Of a stretch of 64,000 bases of DNA, positions 47,149 through 56,868 are shown piece by piece. The DNA comes from Psychromonas sp. B3M02 (GTDB lineage Bacteria; Pseudomonadota; Gammaproteobacteria; Enterobacterales; Psychromonadaceae), in assembly GCF_003318165.1 (NCBI RefSeq), contig NZ_QOCB01000010.1:1-64000 (forward strand). Reading direction: 5' to 3'. The notes beneath the pieces are model-generated. The model had not been told where the DNA came from. It did no database searches and saw nothing but the letters and a program-made list of their open reading frames with translations. Both the position numbers and the translations under genes were made by a program. The stretch's first letter is position 1. Every line of letters starts with the position of its first letter.

Positions 47149-48741
47149 TCACAAAACAACTGACGATAGCAACTCTTGCGTATAACTATGCTTTGCGTTT
47201 TCAAATATTTCAGAGGTAGTCCCCTGCTCTACTACCTCACCAGACTTCAATACTAATACTCGGTGGCTAATTGCCCTTACCACAGATAAATCATGACTAA
47301 TAAACAAGTAACTTAATCCTAGCTCTTGTTGTAAATTCTTCAATAGCTCAATAATTTGTTTTTGAATACTTCTATCTAATGCTGAAGTGGGTTCATCTAA
47401 CACAATTAATTTAGGCTTTAATACCAACGCCCTTGCAATGGCAATACGTTGTCGCTGCCCGCCAGAAAACTGATGGGGATATCGGTTAGCCGCCTTACTA
47501 TCCAAACCTACTTTTAATAGTACTTTTTGTACCTGTTGTTCTACTGCTTGCTCACTCAACTTATTATGCTGGTTAAAAACTTGCAAACCTTCTGCAACAA
47601 TATCACGCACCGACATTCTTGGGCTCAAACTCGCGTAAGGATCTTGAAACACAATTTGCAATTGTTGACGTAACAACTGCAACTCATTTTTAGGTAACTG
47701 TCCTATTGTTTCTCCTAAGTAAACCACTTGCCCAGTATGCTTATTTAACTGAAGCAATGCCTGTGCCAAAGTGCTTTTACCTGAACCACTTTCACCAACA
47801 ATGGCTAACGTCTCCCCAGCGTGAATAGTTAAAGAAACATCCTTTACTACCTGCGCCGATTTAATGACTTTTCCCCAAAAATTTTTCTTAGTGGGAAAAC
47901 TGACGTTAACCTTGTACGCACTTAACATTACTTTAGGATCAACCAATTCAGGCATTTCACCTTCAGGTACTGCATTTAACAAGGTTTTAGTGTATTCATG
48001 CTGTGGCGCAGTAAATACCTGCACTGTTTTTTGATACTCAACCTGTTGCCCTTTACACATAACTAGAACGTCATCAGCAAACTGCCTAACAATATTCAAA
48101 TCATGGGTAATTAATAAAATACCCATATTGAGTTTCTTTTGTAACGTCTTCAATAACGCCAATATCTGCTTTTGAATCGTTGCATCTAACGCCGTTGTAG
48201 GTTCGTCAGCAATTAATAGATTAGGTTCATTTGCTAATGCCATAGCAATCATCACTCGTTGACGTTGTCCGCCAGATAACTGATGAGGATAGCTATTCAA
48301 GCGTTCTTCAGGGGTTTCTATACCAACTAATTTGAGTAGTTCTATGCTCCGTAATTGTGCTTTCTTTCCGGTTAATCCTTTATGTAACAAGAGAGTTTCA
48401 CCAATTTGTTTTTCAATGCTGTGCAACGGGTTTAATGAGGTCATTGGTTCTTGAAAGATCATGCTGATTTTATTACCGCGGATTGCCTCCAACACTTGTT
48501 CAGGCTCTCCGAGCAATGGTCGACCTTGAAAATGGATTTTACCCGCTGGATGATGAGCATGTGGATAGGGTAATAATTGCAGAATAGATAATGCGGTTAG
48601 TGATTTTCCTGATCCACTCTCGCCAACAATCGCTAATGTTTTACCTTGTTCCAAAGTAAAACTAACACCGGATAATATAGACTGTTCAGCAAAACTAACG
48701 GCTAAATTATCAACACTTAATAGAGGCGCTTGTTCACTCAT
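47149..48741 (-). CDS. yejF: YejF, ATPase of the peptide ABC importer
   Basis: Double ABC ATPase (530 residues) powering the YejABE importer. Two Walker A motifs (both GESGSGKS) and two signature motifs (LSGGQRQR and FSGGQRQR) are present, with Walker B LLIADEPTTALD and LIVLDEPTSALD. The start overlaps yejE by 4 bases. Confidence 0.95.
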   Translation of the reverse strand: MSEQAPLLSVDNLAVSFAEQSILSGVSFTLEQGKTLAIVGESGSGKSLTALSILQLLPYPHAHHPAGKIHFQGRPLLGEPEQVLEAIRGNKISMIFQEPMTSLNPLHSIEKQIGETLLLHKGLTGKKAQLRSIELLKLVGIETPEERLNSYPHQLSGGQRQRVMIAMALANEPNLLIADEPTTALDATIQKQILALLKTLQKKLNMGILLITHDLNIVRQFADDVLVMCKGQQVEYQKTVQVFTAPQHEYTKTLLNAVPEGEMPELVDPKVMLSAYKVNVSFPTKKNFWGKVIKSAQVVKDVSLTIHAGETLAIVGESGSGKSTLAQALLQLNKHTGQVVYLGETIGQLPKNELQLLRQQLQIVFQDPYASLSPRMSVRDIVAEGLQVFNQHNKLSEQAVEQQVQKVLLKVGLDSKAANRYPHQFSGGQRQRIAIARALVLKPKLIVLDEPTSALDRSIQKQIIELLKNLQQELGLSYLFISHDLSVVRAISHRVLVLKSGEVVEQGTTSEIFENAKHSYTQELLSSVVL

Positions 48742-49787
48742 AATGTTTTCCTCGGATCAAATGCATCACGTGCAGCTTCTCCAATAAATACCAATAACAC
48801 TAAGATGCTCGACAGAGAGATAAAAGCGGTAATCGCTAACCAAGGTGCATGCATATTATCTTTCCCTTGGGAGATCATTTCCCCTAAAGATGCCGATCCT
48901 AAAGGCAAACCAAAACCTAAAAAGTCTAAGGAAGTTAACGTTGTTAACGCACCAGTAAACAGGTAAGGCATAAAAGTGAGTGTCGCAATCATAGCGTTGG
49001 GTAAAATATGTTTGAACATGATTGTTCTGTCTTTAACACCTAATGCTTTTGCTGCCTTTACGTAATCCAGATGGCGGCCGCGTAAGAACTCCGCGCGAAC
49101 CACACTCACTAAACTAGGCCAGCTAAACACAATCATTAACCCTAATAACCAGGTGAAGGTCGGTTCAACAAAACTAGCCAAAATAATCAGCATAAACAGC
49201 ATAGGTAAACCTTCCCATATTTCTAGTAAGCGTTGCCCTAATAAGTCTATTTTACCGCCGTAATAACCTTGGATAGCGCCAACAATGACGCCAATCACTG
49301 AGCTCACTAAAGTTAAGGCTAGTGCAAACACTACAGAGATACGAAAACCATAAATTAAACGGGCGACTACATCTCGCCCTTGATCATCGGTACCTAACCA
49401 ATTCACCGCATCTGGTGCTGAAGGAGCTGCGCTAGTGAGTTCATAATTAATGGAGTCATAATAAAAAGGGATCAAAGGCCAAATCATCCAACCTTCTTGG
49501 TTAATTTTATTAATCATATAAGGGTCACGATAATCGGTGGTGATATCAAAATTCCCACCTAACTCTTGCTCTGGGACATCCTCAATCACAGGAAAATACC
49601 AGTTTGACTGATAGGACACCATAATCGGTTTATCGTTTACCCAAAGCTCTGCAAGCAAACTTAAACAAAATAAAATAGTAAAGATCCACAGTGAATAATA
49701 ACCACGTTTATTGGCTTTGAATTGAGTCCAACGTTGATGATTACTCGGGTTTTTCCGCATACGCTGCCAAGTTAATAGTAACGACAT
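48738..49787 (-). CDS. yejE: YejE, ABC permease
   Basis: Inner membrane permease (349 residues) of the YejABEF importer. An N-terminal membrane segment and periplasmic region precede five more helices, with the EAA loop AAKALGVKDRTIMFKHILPN, the coupling helix to YejF. It shares one base with the yejB end. Confidence 0.94.
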   Translation of the reverse strand: MSLLLTWQRMRKNPSNHQRWTQFKANKRGYYSLWIFTILFCLSLLAELWVNDKPIMVSYQSNWYFPVIEDVPEQELGGNFDITTDYRDPYMINKINQEGWMIWPLIPFYYDSINYELTSAAPSAPDAVNWLGTDDQGRDVVARLIYGFRISVVFALALTLVSSVIGVIVGAIQGYYGGKIDLLGQRLLEIWEGLPMLFMLIILASFVEPTFTWLLGLMIVFSWPSLVSVVRAEFLRGRHLDYVKAAKALGVKDRTIMFKHILPNAMIATLTFMPYLFTGALTTLTSLDFLGFGLPLGSASLGEMISQGKDNMHAPWLAITAFISLSSILVLLVFIGEAARDAFDPRKTL

Positions 49788-50869
49788 TATTGGCCCTCAA
49801 AAGTAATACGTGGATCAATTAAGGTGTAGGTAATATCACTAATTAATTTCAACACTAACCCCACTAAGGTAAAAATATACAAGGAGCCAAAAATAACTGG
49901 ATAGTCGCGAGAAATAACCGATTCAAAGCTTAATAACCCCAATCCATCTAATGAGAAAATCACTTCAATCAACATAGAGCCAGTAAAAAAAATCCCAATT
50001 AATGCAGCAGGTAACCCAGCTAAGACTAATAACATTGCATTTCTAAAAATATGCCTATACAAGACTCTATTTTTAGAACAGCCTTTCGCTCTAGCGGTTA
50101 TCACATACTGCTTATTAACCTCATCTAAAAAGGAGTTTTTCGTGAGCATAGTTAAGGTAGCAAAACTGGCTAATACACTGGCTAGAATCGGTAAGGCGAG
50201 GTGCCAAAAGTAATCTTTAATTTGTGCATACCAAGACAGTTGCTCAAAATTATCGGAGGTTAAACCACGCAAAGGAAACCAACTAAAATAGGAACCACCA
50301 GCAAAAAGCACCACTAAAATAATCGCAAAAATAAAGGCTGGAATAGCATAACCAATGGTAACTGCAGTGCTGGTCCACACATCAAAGCGGCTACCGTGAC
50401 TAGTGGCTTTTTTAATACCTAGGGGAATGGAAATAAAGTAGGCTAATAAGGTCGTCCATAAACCCAGGGAAATCGATACTGGCATCTTTTCATAGATCAA
50501 ATCAATCACGCTTTTATCACGATAAAAACTATCGCCAAAATCAAAATTGATATAGCGCCACAACATGGAAAAATAACGCTCATATAAAGGTTTATCAAAA
50601 CCATATAACTTTTCTAAAGCTTTAATGTACTCAGGGTCCACCCCCTGCGCACCTCGATATTGACTCTGTTTACTTGCCCCCTGCTTTATCTCACTTTCAG
50701 TGCTTGCAGTAAGACGATTACTAGCATTAGCATCAATTCCTTGATACTTAGCAATGGCTTGTTCCACTGGCCCACCAGGAGCAACTTGCACAATAAAAAA
50801 GTTAAGGGTCATGATCCCCAATAACGTTGGAATAATTAACAACAACCTTTTTAAAATATATTGCTGCAT
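49787..50869 (-). CDS. yejB: YejB, ABC permease
   Basis: Second permease (360 residues) of the YejABEF importer. The N terminus [20 protein letters not shown] is typical of the Dpp/Opp-B fold; the EAA loop is [20 protein letters not shown]. It starts directly after the yejA stop (no gap). Confidence 0.94.
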   Translation of the reverse strand: MQQYILKRLLLIIPTLLGIMTLNFFIVQVAPGGPVEQAIAKYQGIDANASNRLTASTESEIKQGASKQSQYRGAQGVDPEYIKALEKLYGFDKPLYERYFSMLWRYINFDFGDSFYRDKSVIDLIYEKMPVSISLGLWTTLLAYFISIPLGIKKATSHGSRFDVWTSTAVTIGYAIPAFIFAIILVVLFAGGSYFSWFPLRGLTSDNFEQLSWYAQIKDYFWHLALPILASVLASFATLTMLTKNSFLDEVNKQYVITARAKGCSKNRVLYRHIFRNAMLLVLAGLPAALIGIFFTGSMLIEVIFSLDGLGLLSFESVISRDYPVIFGSLYIFTLVGLVLKLISDITYTLIDPRITFEGQ

Positions 50870-52684
50870 CTATTGTCTCTTTTCATTATTTTTAGGTGTT
50901 ACTTCCTTTGACCACCAAGTATCTAAGCCAAGCTCGTAATCGGGAGCGATCTTCGGGTGCTCAAATTTATCCCAATAGGCAATGCGAGATGCCGGTAAAT
51001 ACCACTGAGGGATCACCATATCCTGCGACAATAACACACGGTCTAGCGCTTGAGTTGTATCCACTAGCTGTTGACGAGTGGTCGCAGTAATTAACTGTTT
51101 AGTTAAGGCATCGATCACAGGGTCACAAATACCTGCCCAATTCGATGTGCCCACTTGATTAGCACTGTCGCATCCCCAAAAGCTTGCTTGTTCATTACCA
51201 GGGGAAATAGATTGCCCTTTGCGTAATGAAACAAGATCAAACTGGAAGTTGTTTAAACGATTAATGAATTGTGAAATATCCACTAAGCGGATATTAGTTT
51301 TAATGCCTATTCTTTGTAGGTTACGACGGAATGGGTGAATAATCCGCTCAAAGTCTTTGCTATACAGTAAAAACTCAAAGCTCAATTGCTCACCTTGCTG
51401 GTTTTGCATTTTACTGTCTTTTAAGGTGTAACCCGCCTCTGCTAATAATGCAACTGCTTGGCGCATCTGCACTCTCACGTTGCCATCACCTGATGTTTTG
51501 TTATTCGTTAAAGGCTGAAAGACTGATTCAGGGAGCTCTGATTTGTAAGGGGTTAAAATCGCCTTTTCAGCTTCGCTAATTTTTGTTCCTGTCGCTAACT
51601 CAGAGCCGGAGTAAAAACTGTCTATACGTGTGTACGCATTGTAAAACAGGGTTTTATTTGCCCATTCAAAGTCGAATAATAATGAAATCGCTTTGCGTAC
51701 TTTAGGATCTTTAAATTTATCTCTACGTAAATTAAACCAAAAGCCTTGCATTCCCTGTGGGTTTTTATCAGATATTTGCTCTCGTTTTATTTTTTCGCTA
51801 TCAAATTGTTCGCCAACATAACCTGTTGCCCAACGTTTAGAAGAGCTTTCTAAACGATAATCAAAAGCGCCCGATTTAAAGGCTTCAAAGGCCACTGCAT
51901 CATCACGATAATAATCAAAAATAAGACGATCAAAATTGTATCGCCCTTTGTTAACGGGTAAACCTTTTGCCCAATAATCTTCATTACGTTGATAAACGAT
52001 CTGCTTACCAGCATCAAAACCTTCAATACGATAAGGTCCGGATCCAAGCGGAATAATCAAACCACTTTTAGCAAATGCTTTATCCTGCCAAAAGTGTGCT
52101 GGGAAAATAGGGATTTGACCAATAATTAAAGGAAGTTCACGATTACCAGTCTCTTTAAATTTAAAAGTCACCTGTAACCTGCTATCAACCACAACCTGCT
52201 CAACCCCAGCGTAATAGGAACTATAATGAGGCGCACCTTCTGTGGTTAATATATCAAAGCTAAATTTTACATCCTTTGCAGTAATTGGCTGACCATCTTG
52301 AAATTTTGCATTAGGGTTAATTAAAAAACTCACTGAGCCAAAGTCATCCGCAACCTTCACTTTTTCTGCTACTAATGGATATAAACTAAAAGGTTCATCA
52401 CTGGATTGCTGTAATAATGTATCGTAGATATAAGAAACACCTTCTGCGGCATTTCCTTTTACTATAAATGGGTTGAGTGAATCAAAGCTACCTATTGAGG
52501 CTTGTTTAAATGTCCCTCCCTTAGGAGCATTTGGGTTCACATAATCAAAATGCTGGAACTTGAAATCGTACTTTACATCCCCATACATACTAATAGCATC
52601 AGCCCAAGATTGACCATGAGAAAAAAAACTCATTGTAAAAAGGGTGCAAAATATGTAACTGTGTATATGCTTAATCTTATTCAT
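50870..52684 (-). CDS. yejA: YejA, periplasmic peptide-binding protein
   Basis: Class 5 solute-binding protein (604 residues) for oligopeptides; in E. coli the YejABEF system also imports microcin C. Signal peptide ends near SHGQSWA. The signature FQHFDYVNPNAPKGG is present, as is FDFEWANKTLFYNAYTR. It is the first gene of a tightly packed yejABEF operon. Confidence 0.93.
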   Translation of the reverse strand: MNKIKHIHSYIFCTLFTMSFFSHGQSWADAISMYGDVKYDFKFQHFDYVNPNAPKGGTFKQASIGSFDSLNPFIVKGNAAEGVSYIYDTLLQQSSDEPFSLYPLVAEKVKVADDFGSVSFLINPNAKFQDGQPITAKDVKFSFDILTTEGAPHYSSYYAGVEQVVVDSRLQVTFKFKETGNRELPLIIGQIPIFPAHFWQDKAFAKSGLIIPLGSGPYRIEGFDAGKQIVYQRNEDYWAKGLPVNKGRYNFDRLIFDYYRDDAVAFEAFKSGAFDYRLESSSKRWATGYVGEQFDSEKIKREQISDKNPQGMQGFWFNLRRDKFKDPKVRKAISLLFDFEWANKTLFYNAYTRIDSFYSGSELATGTKISEAEKAILTPYKSELPESVFQPLTNNKTSGDGNVRVQMRQAVALLAEAGYTLKDSKMQNQQGEQLSFEFLLYSKDFERIIHPFRRNLQRIGIKTNIRLVDISQFINRLNNFQFDLVSLRKGQSISPGNEQASFWGCDSANQVGTSNWAGICDPVIDALTKQLITATTRQQLVDTTQALDRVLLSQDMVIPQWYLPASRIAYWDKFEHPKIAPDYELGLDTWWSKEVTPKNNEKRQ

Positions 52685-53005
52685 AAAACAGAATAGCTCT
52701 AATAAAGTGATTATATAAGAGCATTAAAGATATCAAATGATTAAGTTATTGAAAGACTTTTAACCACAAATAATAGGAGATGTAATCTGAAATAAAGAAT
52801 AAAACTAATTTACGCTTTCACAGACTAAGTACGACAATTCAGCAAGTAAAATTGCAATTTTTTTTCAAAAAAATATGCTTAGTTCAAAGAATAAATTGGT
52901 TTATCGAGAAGGCTTTCTAGATGTGACTTTCATCACATTTAAATTAAATTGAAAAGCCTAATCTATTACTGAACACAATAAGTGTATAACTAAAAGGTGT
53001 CCTAA
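52685..53005. other. Divergent control region of yejA and raiA
   Basis: 321 bp AT-rich gap with the CRP site at 52922-52937. On the plus strand TTGAAA at 52949 is a possible -35, but the matching -10 is poor. No other element is recognised. Confidence 0.4.
52922..52937. promoter_or_regulatory. CRP binding site upstream of raiA
   Basis: TGTGACTTTCATCACA has both perfect CRP half-sites TGTGA and TCACA with 6 bp spacing. It lies 69 bp before the raiA ATG, suitable for class I or II activation. In E. coli raiA (yfiA) is also under cAMP-CRP control. Confidence 0.75.
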
Positions 53006-53416
53006 ATGAGAATTGAAATTACTAGCAAACAAATGACTATCACAGACACAATGCGCGCAAAAGTAGAGGAACGCTTCGAAAAGTTACAGAAACTACAAGT
53101 TTCACTGATTAAACCACATTTCATCATCACCAAAGAGCCTAAGGGTGTCAAAATTGAAGGCACAATTGGTGTTCCAAACGGTAAAATTTTTGCTCATGCT
53201 GAGCATGACGACTTATATGTTGCTATCACGCAATTATTCCAAAAAATTGAGCGTCAATTAAACAAACACATTCATAAAGATGAAGCAAACCGAGCGAAAA
53301 ATAACGGTAAAGAGTTATGTCGTAACGGTGAAATTTCAGGCGAGCCGATAGAAGAGCCAGAGGTTGAAATTGAATCAGATGCTGAAATCAAAATGAACAA
53401 AGAATTTGCTGCATAA
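53006..53416 (+). CDS. raiA: Ribosome-associated inhibitor RaiA (YfiA/HPF family)
   Basis: Binds the 30S A and P sites in stationary phase or cold and stops translation. The beta-alpha-beta-beta-beta-alpha core is seen from MRIEITSKQMTITDTMRAKV to ITQLFQKIERQLNKHIHKDE. The acidic C-terminal tail of about 40 residues, rich in Glu, is characteristic of RaiA versus short HPF. The neighbour tyrA-aroF supports raiA. 136 residues. Confidence 0.92.
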   Translation: MRIEITSKQMTITDTMRAKVEERFEKLQKLQVSLIKPHFIITKEPKGVKIEGTIGVPNGKIFAHAEHDDLYVAITQLFQKIERQLNKHIHKDEANRAKNNGKELCRNGEISGEPIEEPEVEIESDAEIKMNKEFAA

Positions 53417-53449
53417 AGACTGCATTTAAATTAATGAGTCATTAACACC

Positions 53450-53475
53450 AAGGAGGCTATCAGCCTCCTTTTTTG
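53450..53475 (+). terminator. Terminator after raiA
   Basis: AAGGAGGCT/AGCCTCCTT stem followed by six T, 34 bp after the raiA stop. Confidence 0.92.
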
Positions 53476-53510
53476 ATCTCTCATTTAAGCTCGATTCACT
53501 TTCTTAATAG

Positions 53511-54357
53511 TTATACCAATCTGTAAAATTAACTGGTGAGTTTCATCCAATCTCTAAAGCATATACTTTTCACTCTTATAGGGATGCTGAGAAAGTCATT
53601 TCATGCTTTATATGTTTCATCAATAATACCGAAATAGGTAAATCAATTAGATCATATTTTTACTATGATTGGTATAAATCAAAAACAAAATTAAATTCAA
53701 CACATAAACATGCAGGCTGAAGCCAGCGCCCCTAATATTAAGCTTCGCTTAATGGCTATCGCCGCTTATGCCAATCTGTAAAATTAACTGGTGAGTTTCA
53801 TCCAATCCATAAAGCATATACTTTTCACTCTTATAGGGGGCTAAGAAAGTCATTTCATGCTTTATATGTTTCATCAATAATACCGAAATAGGTAAATCAA
53901 TTAGATCATATTTTTACTATGATAGGTATGAATCAAAAACAAAATCAAATTCAACACATAAACATGCAGGCTGAAGCCTGCGCCCCTAATATTAAGCTTC
54001 GCTTAATGGCTATCGCCGCTTATGCCAATCTATAAAATTAACTGGTGAGTTTCATCCAATCCATAAAGCATATACTTTTCACTCTTATAGGGATAAAGTC
54101 ATTTCATGCTTTATATGTTTCATCAATAATACCGAAATAGGTAAATCAATTAGATAATATTTTTACTCTGATTGGTATGAATCAAAAACAAAATCAAATT
54201 CAACACATAAACATGCAGGCTGAAGCCTACGCCCCCTAATATTAAGCTTCGCTTAATGGCTATCGCCGCTTATGCCAATCTGTAAAATTAACTGGTGAGT
54301 TTCATCAATAATACCGAAATAGACCAATCAATTAGATCATATTTTTACTTAGATTAG
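53511..54357. repeat. Tandem array of an extragenic repeat, about 250 bp unit
   Basis: Equivalent points recur at 53521, 53777, 54030 and 54280, so the units are 256, 253 and 250 bp. Each unit has a 161-167 bp part bounded by TTATACCAATC or TTATGCCAATC and GATTGGTAT-like inverted ends (53511-53677, 53767-53930, 54020-54180), and an 89 bp linker with hairpins ATTAAGCTTCGCTTAAT and GGCTGAAGCC. The fourth unit (54270-54357) has lost about 80 bp between two GTTTCATC repeats. No open frame of note. It fills the gap between raiA and tyrA. Confidence 0.9.
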
Positions 54358-54372
54358 TTTTTCGGTAATAAA

Positions 54373-54394
54373 AAAGGAGGCTATTGCCTCCTTT
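54373..54394 (-). terminator. Terminator after tyrA
   Basis: AAAGGAGGC/GCCTCCTTT stem followed on the minus strand by a T-run, 18 bp beyond the tyrA stop. Its stem resembles the raiA terminator. Confidence 0.9.
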
Positions 54395-54411
54395 CGGTAA
54401 TATCGTTGATA

Positions 54412-55539
54412 TTACTTATTCTCATAATGACGATTATCATGTGCTTGCTGTAACATCACACGACTTTCATCTAAGAATAATGATGAATAATCACCCATCC
54501 AGTTAGTAACTGATTTAAAACGCTCAATAAACTCATCTCGATTTTGATTTTCCAATAGTTCGATCGCATCAGAGAAATGTTTATGGTATCGCTTGATCAT
54601 GGTTAAGTTATTTTTTTGCGATAGGATAATATCAGCATATAAAGCTGGCTCCTGCGCAAATAAACGCCCTACCATTGCTAACTCTAAGCGATAAATAGGT
54701 GAACTTAGATCTAATAATTGCTCTAGATCCGCATCTACTTCTTGCAGATGAACACCATATACGAAACTAGTGAAATGACGTAGTGCTTGGATTAGCGTCA
54801 TCGACTCATCATGTGTAGGTGCCGCTACAGGGTAAAGATGTGCCCCCCAGATCTTCATCTGTTCAATTAACCATTGGTAGTGTTCTTCACCGCGTCCATC
54901 ACAGTACACAATAACTTGCTTTGCAAAACTAGAGATATCAGGACCGAACATAGGATGAAGACCAACAACAGGGCCTTCATGGACCGCTAACATCTCTGTT
55001 AATGGTTCGTCTTTAACACTGGTAATATCCGCTAAAATACAATCTTTAGGGAGGAAATTAAGCTGTTTAATCACATCCGTAGTTACATCAATCGGCGAAC
55101 CAACAATCACTAAACCTGCTTTGCTACAAATAGCTTCTGCTTGATCCCAGTTAGCACGTCCTAAAACATCTACTTCGTAACCCGATAGTTTAAACATTTC
55201 AACAAAACGTTGGCCTAATAAACCGTTACCACCAATGATCACGATACGCTTCATTGCTGGGTTAACTGTTTTAAAGCCTGTTTCGTTTTCACTTGCATAA
55301 GACTCACGCATGGTACGGCGTAAGATATCTTCAATCAGGTTCGCAGGAACCCCTTTAGATTCAGCTTCTTCACGACGTTTAGCTAACATTGCAGCTTCAC
55401 GATCTGGTGCATAAATAGGTAAACCATGTTTAGTTTTAACCTCACCTACTTCACCCACTAAGCGTAAACGCTCAGCTAATAGATCAATGATTTGCTGGTC
55501 AACAGCATCAATTTGATCTCGTAATTTACTTAAAGGCAT
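54412..55539 (-). CDS. tyrA: Chorismate mutase/prephenate dehydrogenase TyrA
   Basis: T-protein of tyrosine synthesis, 375 residues. The N-terminal chorismate mutase domain (1-90) shows [20 protein letters not shown]. The prephenate dehydrogenase domain follows with NAD-binding [16 protein letters not shown] near residue 100, and [19 protein letters not shown]. It is 10 bp after aroF, so one operon; TyrR control is expected but no clear TyrR box was found. Confidence 0.96.
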   Translation of the reverse strand: MPLSKLRDQIDAVDQQIIDLLAERLRLVGEVGEVKTKHGLPIYAPDREAAMLAKRREEAESKGVPANLIEDILRRTMRESYASENETGFKTVNPAMKRIVIIGGNGLLGQRFVEMFKLSGYEVDVLGRANWDQAEAICSKAGLVIVGSPIDVTTDVIKQLNFLPKDCILADITSVKDEPLTEMLAVHEGPVVGLHPMFGPDISSFAKQVIVYCDGRGEEHYQWLIEQMKIWGAHLYPVAAPTHDESMTLIQALRHFTSFVYGVHLQEVDADLEQLLDLSSPIYRLELAMVGRLFAQEPALYADIILSQKNNLTMIKRYHKHFSDAIELLENQNRDEFIERFKSVTNWMGDYSSLFLDESRVMLQQAHDNRHYENK

Positions 55540-55549
55540 AATTTACTTC

Positions 55550-56617
55550 TTATTTATTCAAGACAGTATCTTTTAATGATACAGCCGCTTGCTCTAATAA
55601 TTCACAGGTAGTTGCCCAATCAATACAAGCATCCGTTACTGATACACCGTACTTAAGATCTTCAACTGGTAGTTTAGTTGGCTGATTACCAGCATTAATA
55701 TTACTTTCCAGCATAATACCAATAATAGACTTATTACCCGCAACAACTTGTTGGAATACATCTTTAGCAACCAATGGTTGTAATTCATGGTTTTTACTAG
55801 AGTTTTCATGACTACAATCAACGATTAGAATCTCTTCCATATTCGCTTTTGCTAACGCTTGCTCTGCTAGTGCAACGTTGATTGAATCATAGTTTGGTTT
55901 ACCGCCACCACCACGTAAAATAACGTGACCGTCTTTATTACCAGCAGTTTGTAGTAATGCACTTTGACCTGCTTGGTTAATACCCATGAAACGATGTGGA
56001 GATGAAGCTGATTGCATTGCATTTACAGCCGTTGATAAGCTACCGTCTGTGCCATTTTTGAAACCAACTGGTGTTGATAAACCACTCGCCATTTCACGGT
56101 GTGTTTGTGATTCAGTGGTACGTGCGCCAATCGCAGCCCAACTGAATAAGTCACCAATGTATTGTGGACTGATTGGGTCTAATGCTTCAGTCGCAATAGG
56201 TAGACCTAACTCAGAAATCCAAAGCAGAAGTTCACGTGCTTTTTTAAGACCTGTCTCAATATCAAATGAATCGTCCATATGAGGGTCGTTAATCAGACCT
56301 TTCCAACCGACTGTTGTACGTGGTTTTTCAAAATAAACGCGCATAACAATATATAAGGTATCTTTATATTGTTCATGTAACTCTTTCAAACGTGTTGCAT
56401 AATCTTTTGCAGCTTCAATATTATGAATCGAACATGGACCACAAATAACTAAAAAGCGATGGTCAGTTTTATGAACGATGTTAGAAATAGTTTGACGAGA
56501 TTCATTAATGAATTGATACACACTATCAGAAGCGGGCAAAGACGCTTTAAGCTCTGCAGGTGTAATTAAAACAGTTTCTGATTGGATGTGGATATTTTCA
56601 TTTTTTTGCGTAGTCAT
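55550..56617 (-). CDS. aroF: 3-deoxy-7-phosphoheptulonate synthase AroF
   Basis: Class I DAHP synthase, first step of the shikimate pathway, 355 residues. The metal and phosphate site motifs VICGPCSIHN, RVYFEKPRTTVGWKGLINDP, and IGARTTESQTHREM are all present. Pairing with tyrA marks it as the tyrosine-sensitive isozyme AroF rather than AroG or AroH. Confidence 0.94.
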   Translation of the reverse strand: MTTQKNENIHIQSETVLITPAELKASLPASDSVYQFINESRQTISNIVHKTDHRFLVICGPCSIHNIEAAKDYATRLKELHEQYKDTLYIVMRVYFEKPRTTVGWKGLINDPHMDDSFDIETGLKKARELLLWISELGLPIATEALDPISPQYIGDLFSWAAIGARTTESQTHREMASGLSTPVGFKNGTDGSLSTAVNAMQSASSPHRFMGINQAGQSALLQTAGNKDGHVILRGGGGKPNYDSINVALAEQALAKANMEEILIVDCSHENSSKNHELQPLVAKDVFQQVVAGNKSIIGIMLESNINAGNQPTKLPVEDLKYGVSVTDACIDWATTCELLEQAAVSLKDTVLNK

Positions 56618-56700
56618 TTTGCTCTCATAGACAATTAATAGTGAAAATATAATAGCATAGCAAAATAATAGATCATGTGATTAAACCGCGGAGCTCAAAT

Positions 56701-56734
56701 AAATGCGGATTAAATTAAATTAATGCCGCTATTT
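56701..56734. promoter_or_regulatory. Inverted repeat in the aroF leader
   Basis: AAATGCGG...TTAA on the left faces TTAA...CCGC...ATTT on the right, an imperfect dyad about 85 bp upstream of aroF and without a T-run. It could be an operator. It is not a TyrR box, whose core would be TGTAAA-N6-TTTACA. Confidence 0.3.
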
Positions 56735-56868
56735 ACCTGTTTTATTTTACAATAAAATATAATCTTGCTTATCTAACTGTGTTAAATAACGAGATAGGGA
56801 CACCAAAAGCTCCTTCTAACCAGTATGTTTATTATCAATATTTACTCAAATAAGGTATGTACTACACT

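Noticed and set aside
53511-54357. Array could be a CRISPR locus
   Set aside because: The unit is about 250 bp with no short constant repeats and variable spacers; no cas genes are nearby.
56701-56760. TyrR box before aroF
   Set aside because: A TTTACA half-site occurs near 56746 but no TGTAAA partner lies six bases away.
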